From contig CAVTZF010000028.1 in NCBI GenBank assembly GCA_963739095.1, forward strand, positions 62,001-126,000: DNA of 64,000 nucleotides, read 5' to 3'. The stretch comes from JACVRW01 sp963739095. GTDB lineage: Bacteria; Actinomycetota; Thermoleophilia; Solirubrobacterales; Thermoleophilaceae. Positions 35,321-43,154 of this stretch are shown here, one piece after another (the first letter of the stretch is position 1; each line of letters opens with the position of its first letter). The position numbers were made by a program, and so were the translations under genes. The notes under the pieces are model-generated. The model was not told where the DNA came from and searched no databases. It saw nothing but the letters and a program-made list of their open reading frames with translations.

Positions 35321-35336
35321 CCCCACCTAGGTGGGG
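35321..35336. promoter_or_regulatory. 16 bp perfect palindrome upstream of the ScyD-like gene
   Basis: CCCCACCTAGGTGGGG, a perfect palindrome between gltA and the secreted ScyD-like gene, ending 18 bases before its ATG and just upstream of its AAAGGA ribosome site. It may be an operator or, less likely, the gltA terminator, since no T run follows. Confidence 0.5.
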
Positions 35337-35354
35337 CTCACCCGAAAGGACTAC

Positions 35355-36452
35355 ATGGATTCGCGTTTCACCCGGCCCGCGCGGCAGGCTGCCGCCGGGG
35401 CTGTAGCCGCGGCAGCCGTCGCGCTGGCCGCCGCCCCAACCGCCCTCGCCGAGACGGTCGAGACCGTCGCGCGCGGGCTCGACAACCCGCGCGGCGTCGC
35501 CGTCGGCCCCGATGGCGCCGTCTACGTCGCAAACGCCGGCAAGGCCGGTCGTCAGTGCCAGGGCAAGGGCGAGGCCCGCCTGTGTCTCGGCGCCACGGGC
35601 AGGATCGTCCGCGTCGCGAACGGCGCGAAGCAGAACGTCGCCAAGGGCCTCATCTCGGCCGGCGGCCCCGGCGGCGTCTTCGCCACGGGCGCGCACGGCG
35701 TCTCCGTCGCGCCGGACGGCAAGGTCTACACCGTCCTGACGTCGGGCCCGCCGCAGCAGATCAAGGGCCTCCCGAAGCCCGCCCGCGCGCAGGCAGGACG
35801 CCTCTTCGACGTGAGCGGCGGCAACCTCTCGGCCGTCGCGAGGATCGACGCCGTCGAGTGGAAGCGCAACCTCGACAAGGTCAAGGGCGACCGCAACTCG
35901 AACCCTTACGCCGTGCTCGCGCTCGCCGACCGCCAGATCGTGGTCGACGCCGGCGCGAACGCAGTGCTGGAGGTCCGGGACGGCAAGGTCACGCCGCTCG
36001 CCGTGATCCCGAAGAACGGCAGGGCGCAGGCGGTACCGACCTCGATCGCGCTCGGCCCCGACGGCGACTACTACGTCGGCGAGCTCGCCGAGGGCGCCGG
36101 CAAGGGCAAGGCGCGCGTCTGGAAGGTCCCGGCCGCGGGCGGCACGCCAACCGTTCACGCCACCGGCTTCACGGCGATCACGGGCGTGGCCTTCGGCCCT
36201 GACGGCAGCCTGTACGTCACCGAGTTCGCGCGCAACCTGCGCAAGGAGGACGCGCGCGGCCGGGTGGTGCGCGTCGCTCCCGACAGCACGCGCACGTTCC
36301 TCGGCGCACAGGAGCTGATGTTCCCGACCGGCGCCGCCGTCGACTCGACGGGCGCGGTCTACGTCTCGAACTTCAGCGTGCTCCCCGGCAAGACCCCCAA
36401 GAAGAGCCCGTTCAAGGGCGCGGGCGGGTCGCTGGTGAAGATCACCCCGTAG
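35355..36452 (+). CDS. secreted ScyD/ScyE-family beta-propeller protein
   Basis: A 365-residue exported protein. A signal peptide with core AAAGAVAAAAVALAAAPTALA ends near residue 34. NHL-like repeats follow: GLDNPRGVAVGPDGAVYVAN, HGVSVAPDGKVYTV, TSIALGPDGDYYVGE, ITGVAFGPDGSLYVTE and FPTGAAVDSTGAVYVSN. This is the ScyD/ScyE fold, a six-bladed propeller; in this genus its role is not known. ATG 35355 has AAAGGA 6 bases upstream. Two Cys (RQCQGKG, RLCLGA) may bridge. Confidence 0.82.
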   Translation: MDSRFTRPARQAAAGAVAAAAVALAAAPTALAETVETVARGLDNPRGVAVGPDGAVYVANAGKAGRQCQGKGEARLCLGATGRIVRVANGAKQNVAKGLISAGGPGGVFATGAHGVSVAPDGKVYTVLTSGPPQQIKGLPKPARAQAGRLFDVSGGNLSAVARIDAVEWKRNLDKVKGDRNSNPYAVLALADRQIVVDAGANAVLEVRDGKVTPLAVIPKNGRAQAVPTSIALGPDGDYYVGELAEGAGKGKARVWKVPAAGGTPTVHATGFTAITGVAFGPDGSLYVTEFARNLRKEDARGRVVRVAPDSTRTFLGAQELMFPTGAAVDSTGAVYVSNFSVLPGKTPKKSPFKGAGGSLVKITP

Positions 36453-36466
36453 GCATCGCTGCCGTG

Positions 36467-36493
36467 ACGCGGCCGCCCTTGGGGCGGCCGCGT
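36467..36493. terminator. bidirectional hairpin terminator
   Basis: A perfect 12 bp GC-rich stem (ACGCGGCCGCCC and its complement) with the 3-base loop TTG, between the convergent ScyD-like and YCII genes. There is no T tract; this hairpin type is typical of high-GC actinobacteria. Confidence 0.75.
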
Positions 36494-36505
36494 CCGGTGA
36501 GCGAC

Positions 36506-36880
36506 CTAGTCCAGGAAGTCCTCGAGCGACCCCATCACCGGCCGCAGCTCGACCAGCCCCAGGTAGGCCTCCGGGATGCGCGCGGCGATCTCGGTCGCGC
36601 GCTCCTCGCTCTCGCAGTCGATCAGATAGAACCCGCCCAGGAGCTCCTTGGCCTCCGGGAACGGGCCGTCGCTCGTGACGGTGCGTCCCTCGGACACGGA
36701 CACGCGCTTGGCGCGCGACGGCTCGACCAGCGCCTCCGTCACGATCAGCTCGCCCGAGGCCTCGAGCTCGGCGTTCAGAGCCTCGTAGACCTCGAGGCCG
36801 GTGCTCCGCTCCTCGGCGGGCATGCTGTCCCAGATCTCTCGCGACGCCGGGTTGCTGTAGATCAGGATCACGTACTTCAC
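36506..36880 (-). CDS. YCII-related protein
   Basis: A 124-residue YciI-like/DGPF-domain protein. It opens KYVILIYSNPASREIW and carries VTSDGPFPEAKELLGGFYLIDCES, the conserved DGPF block, and RPVMGSLEDFLD. Such ferredoxin-like folded proteins are often next to ECF sigma factors or SRPBCC proteins, as here with the SRPBCC gene divergent. GTG at 36880 has AGGAGG 6 bases upstream. Function unknown. Confidence 0.85.
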   Translation of the reverse strand: MKYVILIYSNPASREIWDSMPAEERSTGLEVYEALNAELEASGELIVTEALVEPSRAKRVSVSEGRTVTSDGPFPEAKELLGGFYLIDCESEERATEIAARIPEAYLGLVELRPVMGSLEDFLD

Positions 36881-36949
36881 CGCGCCTCCTATGTCGAGAC
36901 AGCGCGCGCAGCCTCGACTTCCATTCGACAGCCAACGAAGGAGATCATC

Positions 36950-37510
36950 ATGGAGACGAGGGACACCGGGCCGGCACTCACCTCTGACGAGGCGGTGCTC
37001 GGCGCAACGGGGCGCAGCTACGACGACTGGTTCCACCTGCTCGACGAGGCGGACATGAGCTCGCGCAAGCACGGTGAGATCGCCAGCGAGCTCACCGACG
37101 AGCACGGCGTCGACAGCTGGTGGGCGCAGACGATCACCGTCGGTTACGAGCGTGCGCGCGGTCTGCGCCCGGCGCACGGCGGCCGCGACGGGCTCTTCTC
37201 CGTCAGCGCGAGCAAGACGCTCGACGTCCCGGTCGAGCGCCTTTTCGAGGCGTTCACGGACGAGGGCCTGCGCGAGCGCTGGCTGCCCGGCGGCGAGCTG
37301 CGTGAGCGGACCTCGCAGCCGGGGAAGTCCGCCCGCTTCGACTGGGGCGACGGGCAGACGCGCGTGATCGCCGGCTTCTACCCGAAGGGCGACGGGCGCA
37401 GCCAGGTCGCGGTCGCCCACGAGCGGCTCGGGGACGCGGACGCGGCCGAGGAGATGAAGCAGTTCTGGCGCGAGCGGCTGACCGCCCTCAGGGCGCTGCT
37501 CGAGGGGTGA
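36950..37510 (+). CDS. DUF4287-SRPBCC two-domain protein
   Basis: A 186-residue protein. Residues 12-70 (GATGRSYDDWFHLLDE, SWWAQTITVGYERARG) form a DUF4287-like helical domain. Residues 80-185 (FSVSASKTLDVPVERLFEAFTD, then WRERLTALRALLEG) form an AHSA1-type START-like domain that binds hydrophobic ligands. The ATG has AAGGAG upstream. It sits between the YCII gene (divergent) and the SMP-30 gene (same strand, 5 bases later). Confidence 0.82.
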   Translation: METRDTGPALTSDEAVLGATGRSYDDWFHLLDEADMSSRKHGEIASELTDEHGVDSWWAQTITVGYERARGLRPAHGGRDGLFSVSASKTLDVPVERLFEAFTDEGLRERWLPGGELRERTSQPGKSARFDWGDGQTRVIAGFYPKGDGRSQVAVAHERLGDADAAEEMKQFWRERLTALRALLEG

Positions 37511-37515
37511 GGAGC

Positions 37516-38375
37516 ATGACGACCACCACACACGTACTGATGACCGGCATCTCCTTCGGCGAGTCGCCGCGCTGGCACGACGGCCGGCTCTGGTTCGCCG
37601 ACTGGGGCACCCAGGAGCTGATCGCCGTCGACACCGCGGGCGCGAGCGAGGTCGTTCTGACGATCGGCGACGGCTTCCTCCCGTTCTGCATCGACTGGCT
37701 CCCGGACGGGCGTCTGGTGATCGCTGCGGCGGGCGAGCAGGGGGTCCTGCGGCAGGAGCCCGACGGCTCGCTCGTCCGGCACGCCGATCTGAGCGGGCTG
37801 TCCGAGCACGCCTGGAACGAGATCGCCGTCGACGGCCGCGGCAACGCGTACGTGAACAACATCGGCTTCGACCTGGCCGGCGGCGAGTTCGCGCCCGGCA
37901 TCGTCGCGGTCGTCGCGCCGGACGGGTCGGCCCGCCAGGTCGCGGACGGGTTCGCATTCCCCAACGGGATGGCGATCACCCCGGACGGCTCGACGCTGAT
38001 CGTCGCCGAGTCGTACGCAGCGAAGCTCACGGCCTTCGACATCGAGGCCGGCGGCGGGCTGTCGCACCGGCGCACCTGGGCGGACCTCGGCGAGGGAGCG
38101 GCTCCGGACGGCATCTGCCTCGACGCCGAGGGCGCCGTCTGGTACGGCGACGTCCCCAACCGGCACTGCCGGCGCGTGGCCGAGGGCGGCGACGTGCTCG
38201 AGACGATCGAGCTCGACCGCGGCTGCTTCGCCTGCGCGCTCGGTGGCGACGACGGCCGGACGCTGTTCATGGTCGCCCGCGAGTGGCAGGGGATGGAGAG
38301 CTTCGGAAGTGACGAGCTGACGGGTCAGATCGTGACCGCACGGGCTACCCGCCCCGCGCGCGGCCACGCCCTTGA
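37516..38375 (+). CDS. SMP-30/gluconolactonase/LRE-family protein, stop not in frame
   Basis: About 280 residues of an SMP-30-like propeller, which may hydrolyse lactones. Motifs are GISFGESPRWHDGRLWFADW (metal Glu and Asp), NEIAVDGRGNAYVNN, AFPNGMAITPDGSTLIVAES and DGICLDAEGAVWYGD. The expected end is near VTARATRPARG, but no stop occurs there in this frame: the reading frame stays open to 39414 over the antisense of the methyltransferase. A one-base change would bring in TGA at 38373-38375. Start ATG 37516 has GAGGAG upstream. Annotated end is therefore approximate. Confidence 0.75.
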
Positions 38376-39156
38376 AGAACGTGTAACAGAAGACCCCGTC
38401 CGCCTCGGCCGTGCGGTAGAGCGCGGCGACGCCTTCGTCGAAGCGCTCCGGCTTGATGAGGCCCGCCGCGATCGCCGCCTCGCGCGTGCCCTCGATCATC
38501 GCCGTGAACGTCTTCCTCGTGAAGCCGTCGACGAGCTCGGGACGGCTCCCGTCGACGTACACCTCGCGCGCCGAGACGCGGACGCCGTCGAAGCCGGCCT
38601 CGGTCATCAGTGGGTAGACCCGCCGCCCGATCAGCGCGTCGCCGCCGGCCGCTCGCTGCAGCTCGACCTGGCATTGAATGGCCTCATGCGCCGCCTCGCT
38701 GTCGGGGTGGAAGTAGGCCGACCCGTGGTCTCCCTCGATCACGGTGATCGTGCCGCCCGGCCTGAGCAGGCGACCGAGGACGTCGAGCGCTGCGACCGGG
38801 CGGTCCACGTGCTCGAGCAGGAAGCACACGAAGACGTGGTCGAACGACCCCTGCTCGAAGGGCGGCTCGAAGACGTCGGCCTGCATGAACTCGACGTTGG
38901 TCACGCCCGCCGCCTCGGCCCGGCGCGCCGCCTCGGCCAGCGACGTTGCCGAGACGTCGATCGAGACGATCTCGGCCTCGGGGCTGCGCTCGGCCAGCGT
39001 CAGCGTCTGAGCGCCGACGCCACAGCCCGCCTCGAGCACCCGGCTTTCCGCGGGGTAGGCGGTGTCGTGGTGGAGCAGATCGACGAGCGTCCTTGCCTGG
39101 TCGCGCAGGCGCTCGCCGGCGCGGTCGTCGTAGCCGTGGACGTAGCGGGCGTCCAT
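38345..39156 (-). CDS. class I SAM-dependent methyltransferase, stop not in frame
   Basis: A methyltransferase of about 270 residues. The SAM motif I is VLEAGCGVGAQTLTLAER, followed by EIVSIDVSATSL and FDHVFVCFLLEHVDRP. Motif LRPGGTITVIEGDHGS ends the core. The natural end is near YTFFKGVAARG; a TAG exists one frame away at 38345-38347, whereas this frame runs on to 37378 through the SMP-30 gene. This mirrors the SMP-30 problem at the same junction. ATG 39156 directly abuts the stop of the upstream HD gene. Substrate unknown. Confidence 0.75.
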
Positions 39157-39942
39157 CTAGATCCGGAACACCTGCACGAGGCGCTTCTCGTGCTCGGCGT
39201 CGATCTCGGCCACCACCTCGATGTGCTCCTCGATGCCGGAGCCGCGCAGCTTCGTCGCGAGCAGCTCGTCGACCTGGAAGAGCCCCGACGAGTTGTTCAT
39301 CTCGATCTCGACGCGCACGGCCTTCTCGTCGCCGGGCTCGATCTTGACCGCGTCGATCGCGGCCGCGGAGATCGAGTGGATGTTGGGGCGGCGCGTCTCG
39401 AACGGGATGCGTGACCGCCCGCTCGCCATGTCGAGCGCGTCGGCCACGCGCAGGATGCCCGCCTCGATCGTCACCGGATCGCCGCGGCGGCGATGGCCGA
39501 TCACGGCGTGCAGCGCCTCCGAGAGCACCACGGTCAGCTCGGGCTCCTCGTAGATGCCCTCGAGCAGCGACGGCATGCGGTCGGCGCCCAGGAAGAGGCT
39601 GTACACCTCGTGGTCCGTCCGGTGGATCGACATCCCGGTGTCGTGCACCAGGCACGCCGCCGCGATCACGACCTCGGCGTCGCGGGCACCCATGCCGTGG
39701 TCGGTCACCATCGCCGGCTCGACGCCCGCCCGGTTCAGCAGCCGGAACAGGCGCAGCGCGATGTTGGCCACGATCTGCACGTGCACGGCCGAGTGGTCGG
39801 ACATGTCGCGCCTATCGGCGTTGACCTGCTGCATGTACCACCAGGCGCGCAGCCGCATGTCTGCGTTGGCGGCGTCGAACAGCCGCTCCAGACGGCGGTT
39901 GCCGCGCGTCGGGGCACGGATCTCGATCTCCGGAAGCTCCAC
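39157..39942 (-). CDS. HD-domain phosphohydrolase
   Basis: A 261-residue metal-dependent phosphohydrolase. The HD motifs are visible as DHSAVHVQIV, ACLVHDTGMSIHR (the paired His-Asp), and RVADALDMASG (the last metal Asp). The C-terminal half (about 165-260) is beta-rich and unassigned. It may cleave nucleotides or cyclic nucleotides. GTG at 39942 has TAGGGT 7 bases upstream; the gene diverges from moaA with 19 bp between the start codons. Confidence 0.85.
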   Translation of the reverse strand: MELPEIEIRAPTRGNRRLERLFDAANADMRLRAWWYMQQVNADRRDMSDHSAVHVQIVANIALRLFRLLNRAGVEPAMVTDHGMGARDAEVVIAAACLVHDTGMSIHRTDHEVYSLFLGADRMPSLLEGIYEEPELTVVLSEALHAVIGHRRRGDPVTIEAGILRVADALDMASGRSRIPFETRRPNIHSISAAAIDAVKIEPGDEKAVRVEIEMNNSSGLFQVDELLATKLRGSGIEEHIEVVAEIDAEHEKRLVQVFRI

Positions 39943-39948
39943 GGCGGA

Positions 39949-39955
39949 TACCCTA
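39949..39955. promoter_or_regulatory. overlapping divergent -10 elements of the HD and moaA genes
   Basis: TACCCTA contains TACCCT (plus, 39949-39954, 7 bases before GTG at 39962) and, on the minus strand, TAGGGT (39955-39950, 7 bases before GTG at 39942). The two hexamers share five bases. Confidence 0.6.
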
Positions 39956-39961
39956 AGAAGG

Positions 39962-40957
39962 GTGACCCTAGAGCCTCTCTACGACGGGCACGGCCGCCGC
40001 ATCTCAGACCTGCGCGTGTCGGTCACCGATCGCTGCAACTTCCGCTGCCAGTACTGCATGCCCGCCGACGGGCTCCCCTGGCTCGAACGCGACGAGATTC
40101 TCAGCTTCGAGGAGATCGAGCGCATCGTCCGGCTGATGGCGCGCATGGGCGTCACGGACCTGCGCCTCACCGGCGGTGAGCCGCTCGTGCGCCGCGAGTT
40201 CCCGCGGCTCGTCTCGATGCTCGCCCCGATCGAGGGGATCGAGGACCTGTCGCTCACGACCAACGGCTATCTGCTCGACCGCGACGCCGCGGCGCTGGTG
40301 GACGCCGGCCTCAAGCGGGTGAACGTGTCGATCGACTCGCTCCAGCGCGACCGCTTCTTCCAGATGACCCGGCGCGACTCACTCGGTCGCGTGCTGCGCG
40401 GGCTCGAGGCGATCGCGGCGTTCCCACAGGTCCGCCCGATCAAGGTCAACGCGGTGGCGCTGCGCGGGTTCACGGAGGAGGAAGCGCTGCCGTTCGCCGA
40501 GTTCGCCCGCTCGACGAGCTTCCAGGTGCGCTTCATCGAGTTCATGCCGCTCGACGGCGATCACGCCTGGTCCCACGATCAGGTCCTGCCCGGCGAGGAG
40601 CTCCGCGCGATCATCGACCGCGTGTATCCGCTCGAGGAGGTGCCGCGCGAGCCGCACTCGACGGCGCGCGTCTACCGCTTCGCGGACGGCCAGGGCGAGA
40701 TCGGCTTCATCAACCCGGTGTCCGAGCCCTTCTGCGGCGACTGCAACCGCGTACGGCTGACCGCCGAGGGGAAGCTCCGCACCTGCCTGTTCTCGCTCCA
40801 CGAGACCGACCTGCGCGCGCTGCTCCGCAGCGGCGCGGACGACGCCGAGGTCGAGCGGGTGATCCGCGACGCCGTCTGGCGCAAGGAGCTCAAGCACCAC
40901 GTCGGCGAGCCCGGCTTCCGCCAGCCGCCGCGCACGATGTCCGCCATCGGCGGCTGA
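39962..40957 (+). CDS. moaA: GTP 3',8-cyclase (molybdopterin cofactor synthesis)
   Basis: A 331-residue radical SAM enzyme that converts GTP to 3',8-cyclo-GTP, the first step of molybdenum cofactor synthesis. The N-terminal iron-sulfur motif is CNFRCQYC near residue 21-28 and LTGGEPLVRREF follows. The second cluster is FCGDCNRVRLTAEGKLRTC near residues 256-276. GTG start supported by the box at 39949. No other moa/mob gene is nearby. Confidence 0.95.
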   Translation: MTLEPLYDGHGRRISDLRVSVTDRCNFRCQYCMPADGLPWLERDEILSFEEIERIVRLMARMGVTDLRLTGGEPLVRREFPRLVSMLAPIEGIEDLSLTTNGYLLDRDAAALVDAGLKRVNVSIDSLQRDRFFQMTRRDSLGRVLRGLEAIAAFPQVRPIKVNAVALRGFTEEEALPFAEFARSTSFQVRFIEFMPLDGDHAWSHDQVLPGEELRAIIDRVYPLEEVPREPHSTARVYRFADGQGEIGFINPVSEPFCGDCNRVRLTAEGKLRTCLFSLHETDLRALLRSGADDAEVERVIRDAVWRKELKHHVGEPGFRQPPRTMSAIGG

Positions 40958-40980
40958 GCCACCTGACGGCTAGGGCGCCG

Positions 40981-40986
40981 TACGCT
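40981..40986 (+). promoter_or_regulatory. -10 element of the 40994 gene
   Basis: TACGCT, then 7 bases, then GTG at 40994. Confidence 0.5.
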
Positions 40987-40993
40987 CCCTGCT

Positions 40994-41335
40994 GTGCCGT
41001 ACACGCTGACCATACGTAAGGGTCCCAAAGTGGAGCATGAGCGTTTCAGCGACCTGGATGCGGCACTCCGGGCGATCGAGCAACACGGCCACGAGCTGCA
41101 GCGGACGGCGGGCACCCGTCCCCGCGGCGGGACCATCATCCGCAGGATCGAGCCGGTCCAACAGGTCGTGGCACGGCTCGAGCTGGCCGGCCCCGGCCGG
41201 CTGCGCGCCGGGGTCGATGTCCGCGGCGACGGCTCGAGCGAGGCGTTCACCGGCAGGGTGCGGCGCCGGCTCGTCGAGCAGCGCGGCCCCGAGTCTGCCT
41301 ACGACGCGCTCCGGCGCGCGCTCGACGGCCGATGA
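40994..41335 (+). CDS. hypothetical protein
   Basis: A 113-residue soluble protein, no family assigned. It opens PYTLTIRKGPKVEHERFSDLDAALRAIE and has RLELAGPGRLRAGVDVRGDG, suggesting an alpha-beta fold. Start GTG with a TACGCT box. Its stop overlaps the next gene by 4 bases (ATGA), so the two are an operon. Confidence 0.6.
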   Translation: MPYTLTIRKGPKVEHERFSDLDAALRAIEQHGHELQRTAGTRPRGGTIIRRIEPVQQVVARLELAGPGRLRAGVDVRGDGSSEAFTGRVRRRLVEQRGPESAYDALRRALDGR

Positions 41336-41625
41336 GCGATCCGCGCTGGCGAGTGCCGCTGCCCCGCGGCGCCGAGCGGCCCTTCCGCGTCTTCTTGAAC
41401 GGTGTCCCGCAGGAGGAGGGCAGGGACTACGAGGTCCGCGGCAGCGAGCTTCTGTTCGCGAAGCCGCTCGAGAAGGAGCGCATCGGCGTGGGTCGCTGGA
41501 CGGCGATCTTCCTCGGGCTGTGGGGGTCCTACGGCAAGAACGACTCGGTCGACGTCCAGTACCGAATCGGTGCTCGTGAGACCGTCGCAACCGGCCTCGA
41601 GATCATCCCGCCCGACCAACCTTGA
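41332..41625 (+). CDS. hypothetical protein in operon with 40994
   Basis: A 97-residue protein. The central part (RVFLNGVPQEEGRDYEVRGSELLFAKPLEKERIG) looks beta-rich. Residues 53-65 hold GRWTAIFLGLWGSY, a mildly hydrophobic stretch. No family assigned. Its stop codon lies inside the inverted repeat that precedes metF. Confidence 0.55.
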   Translation: MSDPRWRVPLPRGAERPFRVFLNGVPQEEGRDYEVRGSELLFAKPLEKERIGVGRWTAIFLGLWGSYGKNDSVDVQYRIGARETVATGLEIIPPDQP

Positions 41626-41644
41626 CATAAGTTTGTCAAGGTTG
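41617..41644. promoter_or_regulatory. inverted repeat overlapping metF -35 element
   Basis: CAACCTTGACA, 6-base spacer TAAGTT, TGTCAAGGTTG: an 11 bp perfect inverted repeat. The left arm contains the consensus -35 hexamer TTGACA (41622-41627), so a protein bound here would block metF transcription. Confidence 0.7.
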
Positions 41645-41651
41645 TTAGCCT
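41622..41651 (+). promoter_or_regulatory. metF promoter
   Basis: -35 TTGACA at 41622-41627, 18 bp spacer, -10 TAGCCT at 41646-41651, then 8 bases to ATG at 41660. The most complete sigma-A-type promoter in the window, with leaderless geometry. Confidence 0.7.
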
Positions 41652-41659
41652 GCCGTTGC

Positions 41660-42556
41660 ATGCGCATCAGCGACCTGCTCGATCATCGGCGGCCCGTCTT
41701 CTCGTTCGAGTTCTTCCCCCCCAAGACCGACGACGGCAGGCAGACGCTCGAGGGCACGCTGGAGGTCCTGAAGGACGACCGGCCGGACTACGTGTCGGTG
41801 ACCTACGGCGCGGGGGGCACGACCCGCAACAGCACGGTCGAGATCACCAAGTCGATCAAGCGGGACCTCGGGATCGAGGCGATGGCACACCTCTCGTGCG
41901 TCGGCGAGCCCACCGACCGGCTCGTCGAGATCCTCGGCGACATCGACTCCGCCGGGATCGAGAACGTACTCGCGCTGCGCGGCGACCCGCCGCGCGGCGA
42001 GACCGAGTGGCGCCCGCACCCCGGCGGGCTCTCTTACTCGGTCGAGCTGATCCGCCTGATCCGCGAGCGCTTCGACTTCTGCGTGGGCGCCGCCTGCTTC
42101 CCCGAGGTGCACCCCGACGCGCCCGACCGCGATAGCGATCTCCGCTACGCGCGCGAGAAGGTCGACGCGGGCGCGTCCTTCCTGATCACGCAGCTCTTCT
42201 TCGACAACGAGCTCTACTTCGACTTCGTCGAGGACGCCCGCCGCGCCGGCGTCGACGTGCCGATCATCCCGGGGATCATGCCGATCACGAACTTCGGCCA
42301 GATCAAGCGCTTCACCGAGATGTGCGGGGCCTCGATCCCCGACGAGCTGACGGCGCAGCTCGACGGGCGCGCCGACGACCCGGAAGCGGTTGCAGAGCTC
42401 GGGGTCGCTTACGCGACCCTCCAGTGCTCCGATCTCCTGGCGCGGGGCGCGCCCGGCATTCACTTCTACACGCTGAACCGCTCAACCGCAACGCGAGCGA
42501 TCCTGGCGGCACTGCGCGCCGCGCATCCGTGGACGCGCGCGGGCGCGACGGTCTGA
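41660..42556 (+). CDS. metF: 5,10-methylenetetrahydrofolate reductase
   Basis: A 298-residue flavoprotein that reduces 5,10-methylene-THF to 5-methyl-THF for methionine synthesis. It opens RPVFSFEFFPPKTDDG with the Phe-Glu catalytic region. Further blocks are SVTYGAGGTTRNST, NVLALRGDPPRGE, FLITQLFFDNELYFDFV and PIIPGIMPITNFGQIKRF. The ATG is the only start near the first strand. An operator-like inverted repeat over its -35 suggests repression, perhaps by a methionine- or SAM-responsive regulator, which is not in the window. Confidence 0.95.
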   Translation: MRISDLLDHRRPVFSFEFFPPKTDDGRQTLEGTLEVLKDDRPDYVSVTYGAGGTTRNSTVEITKSIKRDLGIEAMAHLSCVGEPTDRLVEILGDIDSAGIENVLALRGDPPRGETEWRPHPGGLSYSVELIRLIRERFDFCVGAACFPEVHPDAPDRDSDLRYAREKVDAGASFLITQLFFDNELYFDFVEDARRAGVDVPIIPGIMPITNFGQIKRFTEMCGASIPDELTAQLDGRADDPEAVAELGVAYATLQCSDLLARGAPGIHFYTLNRSTATRAILAALRAAHPWTRAGATV

Positions 42557-42563
42557 GGCTCGG

Positions 42564-43151
42564 TCAGAAGCCGCCTACGTCGCCGCCCCCGAAGTCCCCA
42601 CCCCCGAAGTCGCCGCCGCCGAAGTCGCCACCCGCGTCACCGGCATCGGCGCCCGCGTCACCGGAGTCGCCGCCAGCGTCCGCGTCGGCGCTCTGGTCCG
42701 CCTCGCCGCCACCATCACCTTCGCCGCCGAAGTCGCCCCAGAGCGACTGCGCGATCGCCGTGCCGACGAACGCACCCGCGAAGCTCGTGAGCAACAGCCC
42801 TCCGGCCCCGCCGAGCACCCCGCCGCCTCCGAATGCCCGCTCGACCGTGCCGGGACGGCTCACCTCGGCGCGCGTTGCCATCCTGGCCAGGGAGCGGGGA
42901 TCGTCGTCAGTCGCTCGCTCCTGTTCGGGCACCTCCGCACTCAGGTCCTGGAGCGCCTGCTGCCGCTGCTCCGGTGTGAGCGCGGCGAAGGCCTGCTCGT
43001 GCGCCTGCTCGATCGCATCGGGAGGGGCGGTCCGGACCAGGTAGCGATAGCGCTCGAGGGCCTGTTCGTCGGTCAGCGTCTCGGGGGCCGCCGGCGGGGC
43101 TGGGGACGCCTTGGGCTCGCTGCGTCCGAGAAGTCGATCAAGGAAACCCAT
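42564..43151 (-). CDS. hypothetical protein with Gly-Asp-Phe C-terminal repeats
   Basis: A 195-residue protein with three parts. Residues 25-90 are helical (TDEQALERYRYLVRT, EQRQQALQDLSAEV). Residues 100-130 form a Gly-rich hydrophobic hairpin (GGVLGGAGGLLLTSFAGAFVGTAIA). The C-terminus is a low-complexity tail ending in tandem GGGDF repeats. The layout resembles poorly characterised actinobacterial proteins with a glycine-zipper region. It lies 3 bases after the MBL gene, hence an operon. Confidence 0.6.
   Translation of the reverse strand: MGFLDRLLGRSEPKASPAPPAAPETLTDEQALERYRYLVRTAPPDAIEQAHEQAFAALTPEQRQQALQDLSAEVPEQERATDDDPRSLARMATRAEVSRPGTVERAFGGGGVLGGAGGLLLTSFAGAFVGTAIAQSLWGDFGGEGDGGGEADQSADADAGGDSGDAGADAGDAGGDFGGGDFGGGDFGGGDVGGF
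42567..42632 (-). repeat. 15-base tandem repeat coding GGGDF
   Basis: Four to five degenerate copies of a 15-base unit encode GGDF-GGGDF-GGGDF-GGGDV at the C-terminus of the 195-residue protein. It is a coding microsatellite, not a CRISPR. Confidence 0.7.
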
Positions 43152-43154
43152 GGC

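Noticed and set aside
42567..42632. Possible CRISPR-like direct repeats
   Set aside because: The 15-base units lack spacers and code for GGGDF in frame; it is a coding repeat.
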